This document shows positions 35,013 to 44,773 of a stretch of 64,000 nucleotides of DNA, in pieces. Made by a program: the position numbers and the translations under genes. The notes below the pieces were generated by a model, which saw only the letters and a program-made list of their open reading frames with translations, ran no database searches and was not told where the DNA came from. Origin of the DNA: Flavobacterium azooxidireducens (GTDB taxonomy: Bacteria; Bacteroidota; Bacteroidia; Flavobacteriales; Flavobacteriaceae); contig NZ_CP096205.1 of NCBI RefSeq assembly GCF_023195775.1, positions 1,860,001 through 1,924,000 of the forward strand, in the 5' to 3' direction. Within the stretch, counting starts at the first letter, position 1; every line of letters starts with the position of its first letter.

Positions 35013-37784
35013 ATGGATAGGTTTTCCTTTTTAAACGCAGCACACACACAATTTTTTGCAGATCTTTACGAACAATATACCGTTAATCCGGATGCTGTTG
35101 AACCAAGTTGGAGAGCCTTTTTTCAAGGGTTTGATTTTGGTTTAGAATCTGCAAGCGACAATGAAGCCGTTACCCAATTGGCCGATTTTTCTGCCGGAAA
35201 TCAAGACTGTAGTCTCGTTTCTGATAAATTACAAAAAGAATTTAATGTTCTTAAATTGATTGATGCATACAGAACACGTGGTCATTTATTCACCAAAACC
35301 AATCCTGTTCGTGAGCGAAGAGTGTATGCTCCAACCTTGGCTTTAGAAAATTTTGGTTTATCATCTTCCGATTTAGATACGGTTTTTGATGCCGCCAAAG
35401 TATTGGGTCACGATCCAAAACCATTGCGTGAAATTGTTAAACATCTTGACAATGTCTATTGCCAATCCATCGGTATCGAATATATGTACATTCGTAAACC
35501 GGAAGTAATCGAGTGGATTCAAAGACGTTTAAACATCAATGATAATTTACCTAATTTCTCCGGAGATCAGAAAAAGCATATCTTGAATAAATTAAACGAA
35601 GCCGTTTCTTTCGAAAACTTTTTACATACAAAATATGTAGGTCAAAAACGTTTTTCATTAGAAGGAGGAGAGAGCATCATCCCCGCTTTAGATGCATTAA
35701 TTGAATCTGCTGCCGAAAAAGGCGTTGAGCAATTTGTGATGGGAATGGCTCACCGTGGTCGTTTGAACATCTTAGCCAACATTTTTGGCAAACCAACACA
35801 AGACATTTTCTCCGAATTTGACGGAAAAGATTATGATAAAGAATATTTTGACGGCGACGTAAAATACCATTTAGGTTTAACTGCCGACAGAAAAACAAAA
35901 TCAGGTAAAAATATCAACATCAATTTAGCTCCAAACCCTTCTCACTTAGAAACGGTTGGTGCTGTGATTGAAGGAATTACCAGAGCAAAGCAAGACAAAT
36001 ATTTCCCGAACGATTTCTCAAAAGTATTGCCAATCGCCGTTCACGGAGATGCCGCAGTGGCCGGACAAGGAATCGTGTATGAAATTGTTCAAATGTCGCA
36101 ATTAGACGGTTACAAAACCGGAGGAACAATCCATTTGGTGATTAACAACCAAGTCGGATTTACAACCAATTACCTTGATGCTCGTTCATCTATTTATTGT
36201 ACGGATGTGGCAAAAGTGACATTATCTCCAGTGCTTCACGTTAATGCAGACGACACTGAAGCAGTTGTTCACGCGATGCTTTTTGCATTAGATTTTAGAA
36301 TGACTTTTGGTCGTGATGTATTTATCGATTTATTAGGTTATAGAAAATACGGTCATAATGAAGGTGATGAACCTCGTTTTACCCAACCGGTTTTATACAA
36401 AATCATCGCAAAACATAGAAATCCAAGAGATATTTATGCTGAAAAGTTGATTACAGACGGCATTGTTGATCAAGCGTATGTTACCAAAATCGAAAGCGAT
36501 TACAAAGCCAAATTAGATCAAAACTTAGAAGCTTCTCGCAAAAAAGAATTGACCATCATCACGCCATTTATGCAAAATGAATGGGAAGGATTTGAGCAAG
36601 TTTCAGACGATGAAATGTTGAAAAAAGTAAAAACAACATTCGACAAAAAGAAATTGGATGTCATTGCTGAATCCATTTCAACTTTACCATCAGATAAAAA
36701 GTTCATCAACAAAATCAGCAAAATTGTTACCGACAGAAAAACAATGTACGATAACGATACCATCGACTGGGGAACTGCCGAAACGTTGGCCTACGGAACA
36801 TTATTAACCGAAGGGTATGACGTTCGAATTTCCGGTCAAGATGTAGAAAGAGGAACTTTCTCGCACCGTCACGCCGTTGTAAAAGTAGAAGACAGCGAAG
36901 AAGAAGTAATTTTATTAAACGGATTAAAAGATAAAAAAGGAAAGTTCAACGTGTTCAACTCGTTCCTTTCCGAGTATGGCGTTTTAGGGTTTGATTATGG
37001 TTATGCCTTAGCCAATCCAAATGCATTAACCATTTGGGAAGCCCAATTTGGTGATTTCTCCAACGGTGCCCAAATCATGATTGACCAATACATTTCGTGT
37101 GGCGAAGACAAATGGAATAACCAAAACGGAATCGTTATGCTATTGCCTCACGGTTACGAAGGTCAAGGTGCCGAGCACTCTTCCGCCAGAATGGAACGTT
37201 ACCTGCAACTTTGTGCCCGTCACAATATGTATGTAGCCGATTGTACAACGCCTGCCAACTTCTTCCACTTGTTAAGAAGACAAATGAAAACCAAGTTCCG
37301 CAAGCCGTTAGTCGTGTTTTCACCAAAAAGTTTACTGCGTCACCCATTGTGTGTTTCAACCAAAGAAGAATTATACAACGGAAGTTTCCAAGAAACCATC
37401 GACGACAATTCAGTTGACAAAAAGAAAGTAAAAACACTCGTATTTTGCACCGGAAAATTCTACTACGATATTTTAGCCGAAAGAGAAAACTTAGGCAGAA
37501 ATGACGTAGCTTTGGTTCGAATCGAGCAATTGTTCCCGTTACCAATCGAGCAATTAAAAGAAATAATAGCCAAATATCCCAACGCAGACGATTACGTTTG
37601 GGCACAAGAAGAACCCAAAAATATGGGAGCATACAGTTTTATGTTAATGAATTTTGACTTGGTAAAATGGCGATTAGCATCGTTAAAAGCCTATGCAGCA
37701 CCGGCCGCCGGAAGTCACACCAGAGACAGAAGACGTCACGCCGATGCAATCAGAATGGTATTTGATAAAAATTTGTTTAGATAA
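35013..37784 (+). CDS. sucA: 2-oxoglutarate dehydrogenase E1 component
   Basis: 923 residues, the normal SucA length. The N-terminal segment (FFADLYEQYTVNPDAVEPSW) is the usual docking region. Thiamine diphosphate sites are visible (GMAHRGRLNILANI, VHGDAAVAGQGIVYE, RKYGHNEGDEPRFTQP). It ends with the transketolase-like C-terminal domain (VWAQEEPKNMGAY). E1 decarboxylates 2-oxoglutarate in the TCA cycle and passes the succinyl group to SucB. sucB lies 905 bp further on, beyond a palindromic element and a toxin-antitoxin pair. Confidence 0.97.
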   Translation: MDRFSFLNAAHTQFFADLYEQYTVNPDAVEPSWRAFFQGFDFGLESASDNEAVTQLADFSAGNQDCSLVSDKLQKEFNVLKLIDAYRTRGHLFTKTNPVRERRVYAPTLALENFGLSSSDLDTVFDAAKVLGHDPKPLREIVKHLDNVYCQSIGIEYMYIRKPEVIEWIQRRLNINDNLPNFSGDQKKHILNKLNEAVSFENFLHTKYVGQKRFSLEGGESIIPALDALIESAAEKGVEQFVMGMAHRGRLNILANIFGKPTQDIFSEFDGKDYDKEYFDGDVKYHLGLTADRKTKSGKNININLAPNPSHLETVGAVIEGITRAKQDKYFPNDFSKVLPIAVHGDAAVAGQGIVYEIVQMSQLDGYKTGGTIHLVINNQVGFTTNYLDARSSIYCTDVAKVTLSPVLHVNADDTEAVVHAMLFALDFRMTFGRDVFIDLLGYRKYGHNEGDEPRFTQPVLYKIIAKHRNPRDIYAEKLITDGIVDQAYVTKIESDYKAKLDQNLEASRKKELTIITPFMQNEWEGFEQVSDDEMLKKVKTTFDKKKLDVIAESISTLPSDKKFINKISKIVTDRKTMYDNDTIDWGTAETLAYGTLLTEGYDVRISGQDVERGTFSHRHAVVKVEDSEEEVILLNGLKDKKGKFNVFNSFLSEYGVLGFDYGYALANPNALTIWEAQFGDFSNGAQIMIDQYISCGEDKWNNQNGIVMLLPHGYEGQGAEHSSARMERYLQLCARHNMYVADCTTPANFFHLLRRQMKTKFRKPLVVFSPKSLLRHPLCVSTKEELYNGSFQETIDDNSVDKKKVKTLVFCTGKFYYDILAERENLGRNDVALVRIEQLFPLPIEQLKEIIAKYPNADDYVWAQEEPKNMGAYSFMLMNFDLVKWRLASLKAYAAPAAGSHTRDRRRHADAIRMVFDKNLFR

Positions 37785-37786
37785 GA

Positions 37787-37926
37787 AGCTAATCCTGCTA
37801 TCCGCTTCAATCTTTTACCATTTTTTGTTGTTTTTGTAAGTCAAAAAAAGAGCTCCCAAGGTCGCTTTTTTTTGCCAACAAAAACTAACAAAAAATGCCA
37901 AAAGGATTTCCGCTGCTATCAGGGCT
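37787..37926. repeat. 140-bp imperfect palindromic element
   Basis: The arms 37787-37853 and 37864-37926 are imperfect reverse complements. The best parts are CCATTTTTTGTTGTTTTTGT against the complement of ACAAAAACTAACAAAAAATG, and CTGCTATCCGCTTCAATC against the complement of the far end. The centre AAAAAAAGAGC...GCTTTTTTTT is a compact hairpin with T/A tracts, so it may also terminate sucA transcripts in both directions. No ORF inside. Confidence 0.65.
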
Positions 37927-37995
37927 AAAAAGTGATAACACAGAATAAAAGATAAAATTCATAAATTAGCAGATTGAAAATTTATTAAAAATACA

Positions 37996-38298
37996 ATGCT
38001 GACTAAACAAGACATATTTCAAAAAATTATTGATAACAAAGAAACTATTAAAAGTTTTGGCGTTACTCAAATAGGTTTGTTTGGTTCGTATGTTCGCAAT
38101 GAACAAACAGAAAGCAGTGATATTGATATTTTGGTAGATTATGATATTGATAAAATATCCTATGTTAAGTATTTCAATTTTTGTGAGTTTATTGAATCAA
38201 TATTCAAAAACAATAAAATTGATATTGTAACAAAAAATGGTTTAAGCAGATATATTGGCCCTCATATCCTAAAAGAAGTTGATTATGTCAAAATCTGA
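37996..38298 (+). CDS. mntA: MNT-type minimal nucleotidyltransferase antitoxin
   Basis: 100 residues with the DNA polymerase beta-like core: Gly30-Ser31 in LFGSYVRNE, then Asp42 and Asp44 in SSDIDILVDY and a third Asp in NKIDIVTK. MntA antitoxins attach AMP to a Tyr in their HepT partner and silence its RNase. The HepT gene overlaps its 3' end by 14 bp, the standard arrangement. The pair interrupts the sucA-sucB order. Confidence 0.88.
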   Translation: MLTKQDIFQKIIDNKETIKSFGVTQIGLFGSYVRNEQTESSDIDILVDYDIDKISYVKYFNFCEFIESIFKNNKIDIVTKNGLSRYIGPHILKEVDYVKI

Positions 38299-38635
38299 CG
38301 AAATAGAATTTATAGGTCATATTTTTGAAGAGTTAAAATTTGTAATAAACACAACCAATTCTTTAACATATGAACTTTTTATTGAGGATGAAGTAATTAA
38401 AAGAGCAGTAGTTAGAGCTTTAGAAATTGTAGGCGAAGCAACAAAAAATCTTAGTATTGATTTTAGATTAAAATACAATCAAGTTCCTTGGAAATTTATG
38501 GCAGGAATGAGAGATAAATTAATACATGATTACATGGGTGTAGATTACAGGTTAGTATTTAAGACAGCAAAAGAAGATGTGCCCGAATTATTTGATTTTA
38601 TCGAATTAATAATTAAAGAACATACCAATAAATAA
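38285..38635 (+). CDS. hepT: HepT-type HEPN ribonuclease toxin
   Basis: 116 residues from ATG 38285, all-helical. It has the HepT active-site motif R-x4-H-x-Y as Arg76, His81 and Tyr83 in MRDKLIHDYMG; the Tyr is the AMP acceptor in studied pairs. It overlaps mntA by 14 bp, so the two are translationally coupled. Both key motifs are intact, so the module is probably active. Confidence 0.88.
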   Translation: MSKSDEIEFIGHIFEELKFVINTTNSLTYELFIEDEVIKRAVVRALEIVGEATKNLSIDFRLKYNQVPWKFMAGMRDKLIHDYMGVDYRLVFKTAKEDVPELFDFIELIIKEHTNK

Positions 38636-38689
38636 ATACATAATTTTCAGAATTAAATTTTAAACCTGAAACTTTAAACTAAAAAGAAT

Positions 38690-39913
38690 ATGATTTTAGA
38701 AATGAAAGTTCCCTCTCCGGGAGAATCAATAAAAGAAGTAGAAATCGCAACCTGGTTAGTAAAAGACGGCGATTACGTAGAAAAAGATCAAGCTATTGCT
38801 GAGGTTGATTCAGACAAAGCCACTTTAGAATTACCGGCAGAAGCCAGCGGAATCATCACGCTAAAAGCCGAAGAAGGTGACGCTGTAGCTGTTGGAGCCG
38901 TAGTTTGTTTAATCGATACATCTGCTGCAAAACCAAGCGGTGATGCACCAAAAGCAGAAGCCAAAACAGAAGCACCAAAAGCAGAAGAGAAAAAAGTAGA
39001 GGCCCCAAAAGCAACTCCAACTCCTGAAAAAACGTATGCAACACAAGCACCTTCACCGGCAGCTCGTAAAATTTTAGATGAAAAAAATATTCAACCTTCC
39101 GATATCGTTGGAACCGGAAAAGGCGGAAGAATCACCAAAGATGATGCTGTAAACGCTGTTCCGTCTATGGGAACGCCAACCGGCGGAAACCGTGGTTCAG
39201 AAAGAACTAAATTATCGATGTTGCGTCGTAAAGTAGCCGAGAGATTAGTTTCGGCTAAAAATGAAACAGCAATGTTAACTACGTTCAACGAAGTTAATTT
39301 AACCAACGTAAATAAATTAAGAAGCGAATTCAAAGATGCTTTTAAAGATAAACACGGATTAGGATTAGGCTTTATGTCTTTCTTTACCAAAGCCGTGACC
39401 AGAGCTTTACAACTTTATCCAGATGTGAATTCTATGATAGATGGCGATCACAAAATTGCTTATGATTTCTGTGATATTTCTGTAGCTGTTTCAGGACCAA
39501 AAGGATTAATGGTTCCAGTAGTTAGAAATGCAGAAACATTGTCTTTCCGCGGAATTGAATCAGAAATCAAACGTTTAGCCATTCGTGCTCGTGATGGTCA
39601 GATTACAGTAGATGATATGACCGGAGGAACATTTACCATTTCAAATGGTGGTGTGTTCGGAAGTATGCTTTCTACACCAATCATCAACCCACCACAATCA
39701 GGAATTTTAGGAATGCACAATATTATTGAGCGTCCAATTGCTGTTGATGGTCAAGTGGTGATTGCTCCAATGATGTATGTCGCATTATCCTACGATCACC
39801 GAATCATTGACGGTAGAGAATCAGTTGGATTCTTAGTTGCCGTGAAAGAAGGATTAGAAAACCCAACAGAATTATTGATGGATAACAATCCTAAAAAAGC
39901 ATTGGAACTATAG
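38690..39913 (+). CDS. sucB: Dihydrolipoyl succinyltransferase (E2)
   Basis: 407 residues. The lipoyl domain (1-75) carries the lipoyl-Lys in [13 protein letters not shown]. An Ala/Pro/Lys-rich linker (about 80-120), the E1/E3-binding segment ([20 protein letters not shown]) and the catalytic core with the closing [13 protein letters not shown] (active-site His and Asp) follow. It transfers succinyl groups to CoA in the 2-oxoglutarate dehydrogenase complex. It is usually adjacent to sucA; here it is separated by accessory DNA. Confidence 0.97.
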   Translation: MILEMKVPSPGESIKEVEIATWLVKDGDYVEKDQAIAEVDSDKATLELPAEASGIITLKAEEGDAVAVGAVVCLIDTSAAKPSGDAPKAEAKTEAPKAEEKKVEAPKATPTPEKTYATQAPSPAARKILDEKNIQPSDIVGTGKGGRITKDDAVNAVPSMGTPTGGNRGSERTKLSMLRRKVAERLVSAKNETAMLTTFNEVNLTNVNKLRSEFKDAFKDKHGLGLGFMSFFTKAVTRALQLYPDVNSMIDGDHKIAYDFCDISVAVSGPKGLMVPVVRNAETLSFRGIESEIKRLAIRARDGQITVDDMTGGTFTISNGGVFGSMLSTPIINPPQSGILGMHNIIERPIAVDGQVVIAPMMYVALSYDHRIIDGRESVGFLVAVKEGLENPTELLMDNNPKKALEL

Positions 39914-39935
39914 TTTCAAATTTCCATAAAAAGTA

Positions 39936-39972
39936 AAATCCCGATTAGAAATTTCTAATCGGGATTTTTTTA
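39936..39972. terminator. Strong terminator after sucB
   Basis: AAATCCCGATTAGAAA and TTTCTAATCGGGATTT form a 16-bp perfect inverted repeat with no spare loop bases, followed by T7. It is flanked by genes on both strands and may also serve the convergent DUF4476 gene. Confidence 0.88.
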
Positions 39973-39987
39973 TGAAATAACAATTAT

Positions 39988-40938
39988 TTACCTCCTCGAA
40001 ATAAAATCATTCAATTCATCCGCACTTGAAGTAAACGAGAACACATTGTTTACTTTAAAGTAATTTTGAGGTTCAACACATGCATCAAAAGCAAACTTGG
40101 CAAAGTCTAAACGCGTTTCTTCAAAGCCAAAAATTTTACAGATTTCCACAATTTGGTTCGTATTCAAACAATTATTTTGAGCAATTTGTTTAGCGGTTTT
40201 TAATCTCGATTCATCAAAGCCTTGATTTTTAATAGTTTGTAAAGCACTACTAAAATTGCCGTTATTCATTGGTCTTGCACCATAACAACCTTCTTGTATT
40301 GGTTCTTGATAACCTACAACAGCTCCGCCACCAGATGTAACTGTCGTTGTTTCAGTAATTGTAGTGCTTCCACTGAAAACCGGATCGTTTATTGAAATGT
40401 TCACACCAACTCCGCCAACACTCACACCTGCATTCACTCCACCAACCGACGTGGTTGTAGTTGTAGTTTGCTGTACCACACCAACAGGAGCAGTTTGTTG
40501 CACAATCACTTGTTGAGGTGGTGCTGGCTGACCCCATCGTCTTACATACATATTAGACGGTGCTACATAACGCTCAGGAATCGGCGTCATCGAAAAGAAA
40601 TTTAGCTTCATTTTAGAAGGTTTGTTCTTGTCTCTCTTAATTTTGTAGGTAACATCCATAAATACTTCATCAACATCCGTTATTTGAAGAAAGTTTTTAG
40701 AAATTTCCTGACGCATTTTATCCTCAAAAATAATTTTAGCGTTGTAATAAGGTTGTACTAATTCTTCTACACGAATGTTAGTCTGTGGTTCGTCATTAAT
40801 ACGTTCTCCATTCAAAATTAAATAAAATTTATCACCGTCTTCCGAAAAAATTGTCAAATGGCCATACGGCTGAATCTGCCCAAATGAAAGAGCTGAAGCA
40901 AAAAGTAATAAAAAAGTAATAGTAGTTTTTAGTTTCAT
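39988..40938 (-). CDS. Secreted DUF4476 protein
   Basis: 316 residues. The signal peptide ends at about residue 20 (SFGQ). The first 125 residues form a domain with KFYLILNGERIND. A low-complexity Thr/Val/Gly/Gln stretch (about 140-205) follows. The C-terminal part (about 220-312) has the DUF4476 pattern: FSSALQTIKNQGFDESRLK, TAKQIAQNNCLNTNQI and FGFEETRLDFAKFAFD. Function is unknown; the family is common in Bacteroidota and probably acts in the periplasm or outer membrane. Confidence 0.85.
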   Translation of the reverse strand: MKLKTTITFLLLFASALSFGQIQPYGHLTIFSEDGDKFYLILNGERINDEPQTNIRVEELVQPYYNAKIIFEDKMRQEISKNFLQITDVDEVFMDVTYKIKRDKNKPSKMKLNFFSMTPIPERYVAPSNMYVRRWGQPAPPQQVIVQQTAPVGVVQQTTTTTTSVGGVNAGVSVGGVGVNISINDPVFSGSTTITETTTVTSGGGAVVGYQEPIQEGCYGARPMNNGNFSSALQTIKNQGFDESRLKTAKQIAQNNCLNTNQIVEICKIFGFEETRLDFAKFAFDACVEPQNYFKVNNVFSFTSSADELNDFISRR

Positions 40939-41018
40939 ATAGAATTGTTTTAAAGTTCTAAAATTAATTAATATGAAACGAGATTTCCAAAAATAATGCC
41001 AAATTTTTTAGGAAATAA

Positions 41019-41456
41019 TTATGATAAATATAAACAATGATTATAATAATCAATAATCGCTTTTCCTTCCAACAAAACATCGGCACCAATGATTCCGTGA
41101 ACAGGTTTGGCTTTGTATTGCGTTAAAGCTAAATTCACGTGGGTTAAATCAAAAATAACCAAATGCAGATTTTTGGTTTTCCAACGACCAATTTTTAAGG
41201 TGATGTTTTTGCCAATTTGCGTTTCCATTCCGGTTGCTCCGGCTCCTGCGGCTTTGGTTTTAGAAGCTTTGGCATTTACATTAAAATGTTCAACTTTGTC
41301 AAATCCAATGCAACTGTTGGATGCTCCGGTGTCTAAAATAAAATTTCCTTTCACACCATTTATCGTGGCTTTTATCAACAAATGTTGTGTCTTAGAAACT
41401 TTAAAAGCAATTTTTTTATATCCTGAATCTTTTAAAAGATCTTGTAAATTCTTCAT
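41019..41456 (-). CDS. Retropepsin-like aspartic protease
   Basis: 145 residues. The catalytic motif LDTGAS starts with Asp42, and a second hydrophobic-Gly region (GIIGADVLL) matches the flap-side ILG motif of clan AA proteases. There is no signal peptide or membrane helix. As in retropepsins, two copies must pair to form an active site. Substrate unknown. It is divergent from tatD. Confidence 0.85.
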   Translation of the reverse strand: MKNLQDLLKDSGYKKIAFKVSKTQHLLIKATINGVKGNFILDTGASNSCIGFDKVEHFNVNAKASKTKAAGAGATGMETQIGKNITLKIGRWKTKNLHLVIFDLTHVNLALTQYKAKPVHGIIGADVLLEGKAIIDYYNHCLYLS

Positions 41457-41543
41457 TTTGTGATTTTGAAGTTCAAATGTAATTCAAATTAAAGTCAAAA
41501 CAAAGCTGTACAAACTATCTTGAAATTTACTTATTTTTGCCGC

Positions 41544-42311
41544 ATGATTTTAACCGATACACACACCCACCTATATTCTGAAGAATTTGATTTGGATAGA
41601 AACGAAATGGTGCAAAGAGCCATTTCAAAAGGTGTAACTCGTTTTTTTGTTCCGGCCATCGATTCAACCTGCACACAATCGATGTATGATTTGGAAGAAA
41701 ATTATCCGGAAAATGTTTTTTTGATGATGGGATTGCATCCATGTTATGTTAAAGAAAATTATTCAGATGAATTAAATCACATCGAAACCGAATTGTCCAA
41801 ACGAACATTTATTGCCATTGGCGAAATTGGCATCGATTTGTTTTGGGATAAATCAACGTTGGAAATTCAAAAAATCGCTTTCAAACATCAAATTCAATTA
41901 GCCAAAAAATATAAATTACCTATTGTAATTCATTGTCGAGAATCATTTGATGAAATTTTCGACGTGTTAGAATCGGAAAAAAGCGATGACTTATTTGGAA
42001 TTTTTCATTGTTTCACCGGAAATTTCGAGCAAGCCCAACAAGCGATTTCTTATAATATGAAATTGGGAATTGGTGGTGTTGTAACTTTCAAAAACGGAAA
42101 AATCGATCAATTTCTTCATCAAATCGACATGAAACACATTGTTTTAGAAACCGATTCGCCTTATTTAGCTCCGGTTCCTTTTCGCGGAAAGCGTAATGAA
42201 AGTAGTTATGTTTCTTTGGTTGCCGAAAAATTAGCAACTATTTATGGCGTTTCTGTAGAAGAAGTAGCAGGAATTACAACTGAAAATTCAAAAGCAATTT
42301 TTGGTATTTAA
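41544..42311 (+). CDS. tatD: TatD-family metal-dependent hydrolase
   Basis: 255 residues from ATG 41544 (MILTDTHTHLY); the frame opens eight codons upstream. Metal ligands are His7 and His9 in THTHLY, Glu in IGEIGID, His in IVIHCRES and the later His/Asp in IFHCFTG and LETDSPYL. TatD proteins are metal-dependent nucleases or DNA-repair phosphoesterases. It lies 62 bp before the acyltransferase gene. Confidence 0.93.
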   Translation: MILTDTHTHLYSEEFDLDRNEMVQRAISKGVTRFFVPAIDSTCTQSMYDLEENYPENVFLMMGLHPCYVKENYSDELNHIETELSKRTFIAIGEIGIDLFWDKSTLEIQKIAFKHQIQLAKKYKLPIVIHCRESFDEIFDVLESEKSDDLFGIFHCFTGNFEQAQQAISYNMKLGIGGVVTFKNGKIDQFLHQIDMKHIVLETDSPYLAPVPFRGKRNESSYVSLVAEKLATIYGVSVEEVAGITTENSKAIFGI

Positions 42312-42373
42312 CGAAATATTACTTTAAAAGTCACAATTTTTTTGTTCATTTGTGAATTCAAAAAATCTGATTA

Positions 42374-43510
42374 ATGTCAAAATTTGATACGATTCGACCT
42401 TATTACGACAGTGAAGTAAACGAAGGAATCCGTTCGGTGATTCATCATCCAATGATGAAAGCGTTGATGAATTTTACTTTTCCTGATGTTGATGAAAATG
42501 TTTGGATAGACCAACTTCAAAAAACACATTCAATCAGGGATTTTCAAATAAACTTTGTTTATCATTCCGTGCAAAAAGTGCTTCAACGCAGTTCGGAAGG
42601 ATTAACTACTTCCGGTTTTGAAAAGTTGGAAAAAAACGCATCTTATTTGTTCATTTCCAATCATCGGGATATTATTCTTGACACTTCGTTACTCAATGTG
42701 GCATTGTATGAACACGGTTTGGTTATGACGGCGTCTGCAATTGGAGACAATTTGGTTAAGAAGGATTTCTTATACAAATTATCAAAACTCAATCGAAATT
42801 TTTTAGTTCAACGCGGATTATCACCAAGAGAATTGCTGCAAAGTTCAAAACTGATGTCGGAGTACATTGGTCAATTATTGTTGAGAGAAAATCGTTCAGT
42901 TTGGATTGCTCAACGCGAAGGAAGAACCAAAGATGGAAATGATGCCACACATCAAGGCGTTTTAAAAATGTTAGGAATGGGTTCTGATGAGGAAAATGTA
43001 ATGGATTATTTTAAGAAATTGAAAATTGTTCCCGTTTCAATTTCGTATGAATATGATCCTACCGATGCTTTAAAAATGCCGCAACTGATGGCAGAGGCAA
43101 ATAATGAAGTATATATTAAGGAGAAAAATGAAGATTTCATCACGCTATTGAGTGGAATAATGGGTCAAAAAAAACGTATTCATATGCATATTGGCGATGT
43201 TTTGGAGACAGAAATGGATGAAATTAAAATAAATGAAGACAATTCTAACCGTCAAATTCAGGCAGTAGCACAGGTGATTGATGATTCTATTTTGAGTTCA
43301 TATAAATTATGGCCAACCAACTTTATTGCTCATGATTTAATGCACAATTCAACTAAATACAGTCACTTATACACGGAAGAAGAAAAATCATTATTTGAAA
43401 GAAGATTAGAATTAAAGATCGATTCCAGTAATCCAAAAATGGTTGAAAGTTTTCTGGCAATGTATGCCAATCCCGTGACTAATAAGATGAAATATCAAAA
43501 TGCATTCTAA
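42374..43510 (+). CDS. Glycerophosphate acyltransferase-like protein
   Basis: 378 residues. The acyltransferase H-x4-D motif is at about residue 97 (NHRDIILD), followed by the downstream block VWIAQREGRTKDG (glycerophosphate-binding type) and a VPVSISYEYDP segment. It probably acylates glycerol-phosphate or lysophosphatidate in membrane lipid synthesis. The last 11 bp overlap the asparaginase gene, so the two are co-translated. Confidence 0.88.
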   Translation: MSKFDTIRPYYDSEVNEGIRSVIHHPMMKALMNFTFPDVDENVWIDQLQKTHSIRDFQINFVYHSVQKVLQRSSEGLTTSGFEKLEKNASYLFISNHRDIILDTSLLNVALYEHGLVMTASAIGDNLVKKDFLYKLSKLNRNFLVQRGLSPRELLQSSKLMSEYIGQLLLRENRSVWIAQREGRTKDGNDATHQGVLKMLGMGSDEENVMDYFKKLKIVPVSISYEYDPTDALKMPQLMAEANNEVYIKEKNEDFITLLSGIMGQKKRIHMHIGDVLETEMDEIKINEDNSNRQIQAVAQVIDDSILSSYKLWPTNFIAHDLMHNSTKYSHLYTEEEKSLFERRLELKIDSSNPKMVESFLAMYANPVTNKMKYQNAF

Positions 43511-44528
43511 AGCCAACATACTTTTAATATATACCGGCGGAACCATCGGAATGATGAAAGATTTTGAAACAGGTGCGTTAAAGGCATTTAATTTTAAAAA
43601 ACTACTTCAACGAATTCCGGAATTAAAACAATTGGAGTGTGATATTGAAACCATTTCGTTTGAAAAACCCATCGATTCTTCCAATATGAATCCGCAAAAA
43701 TGGGTTGAAATGGCACAAATTGTTGAAGATAATTATGCCAATTTTGACGGATTTGTAGTGCTTCATGGTTCTGATACAATGTCTTATTCGGCTTCAGCAT
43801 TGAGTTTTATGTTTGAAAATCTATCCAAACCAATTGTTTTTACAGGTTCTCAATTGCCAATAGGAGATTTGCGGACTGATGCCAAAGAAAATTTAATTAC
43901 GGCCATTCAAATCGCTTCGTTAAAGCAAAAAGGAAAGCCTGTTTTTAAAGAAGTTTGCCTTTATTTTGAATACAAATTATACAGAGGAAACCGAACGAGT
44001 AAGATTAATGCAGAACATTTTATGGCTTTTGCATCACCCAATTTCCCTGCTTTGGCAGAATCAGGAGTGCATATTAAAATAAACAATGAATCACTTTTTC
44101 AGGCAAGCACAACAAAAAAACTGGTTGTACACAAAGAATTAGATTCGAATGTGGCGATTATTAAAATGTTTCCTGGACTAAATCAGAATGTTTTGGCCTC
44201 TTTATTTGACATACCAAATTTAAAAGGAATAGTTTTAGAAACCTACGGAGCCGGAAATGCTCCCACAGAAGAATGGTTTATTTCTGTGTTGAAAAAGGCA
44301 ATAAAAAAAGGAATTTACGTTATAAATGTGACACAGTGTTCCGGCGGAAGTGTCAACATGGGGCAATATGAAACGAGTACATATCTAAAAAAGATAGGAG
44401 TAATCTCAGGAAAAGACATCACCACAGAGGCAGCAATCACAAAATTAATGTATCTTTTGGGACAAAATGTTTCTGCTAAAGTGTTCAAAACCATTTTTGA
44501 AACTTCTTTACGAGGAGAATTGTCATAA
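43500..44528 (+). CDS. ansA: Type I L-asparaginase
   Basis: 342 residues, no signal peptide, so a cytoplasmic type I enzyme. Catalytic Thr motifs are TGGTIGMM (about 12-19) and VVLHGSDTMSYSASAL (about 85-100). It converts asparagine to aspartate and ammonia. It starts within the 3' end of the acyltransferase gene (11-bp overlap). Confidence 0.93.
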   Translation: MHSKANILLIYTGGTIGMMKDFETGALKAFNFKKLLQRIPELKQLECDIETISFEKPIDSSNMNPQKWVEMAQIVEDNYANFDGFVVLHGSDTMSYSASALSFMFENLSKPIVFTGSQLPIGDLRTDAKENLITAIQIASLKQKGKPVFKEVCLYFEYKLYRGNRTSKINAEHFMAFASPNFPALAESGVHIKINNESLFQASTTKKLVVHKELDSNVAIIKMFPGLNQNVLASLFDIPNLKGIVLETYGAGNAPTEEWFISVLKKAIKKGIYVINVTQCSGGSVNMGQYETSTYLKKIGVISGKDITTEAAITKLMYLLGQNVSAKVFKTIFETSLRGELS

Positions 44529-44603
44529 AAATAACAAAATTAATTTTTATAGGTGAGTTTTTTTTTGTTATTTGGCACTCTTAAAATACGTTGTAAACAA
44601 TGA

Positions 44604-44694
44604 GGAGAGGTGTCCGAGTGGTCGAAGGAGCACGCCTGGAAAGTGTGTATACTCCAAAAGGGTATCAAGGGTTCGAATCCCTTTCTCTCCGCCA
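44604..44694 (+). tRNA. tRNA-Ser (anticodon GGA)
   Basis: A 91-nt class II tRNA with encoded CCA. The acceptor stem GGAGAGG pairs with TCTCTCC. The anticodon stem CACGC/GTGTG closes the loop CTGGAAA, giving GGA, which reads UCC and UCU. A long variable arm is present (TATACTCCAAAAGGGTATC), and the T-arm is AGGGTTCGAATCCCT. Confidence 0.95.
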
Positions 44695-44773
44695 TTTTTT
44701 TATAATGTGTGATTAATTAAAAATAAATTTATACCTTTAACCTGATTAACTAATTAAATTAAGAACAAAAGCA

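Noticed and set aside
37135..37632. 165-codon minus-strand ORF inside sucA
   Set aside because: It lies wholly within a well-conserved sucA frame and reads as a basic, Arg/Leu-rich shadow.
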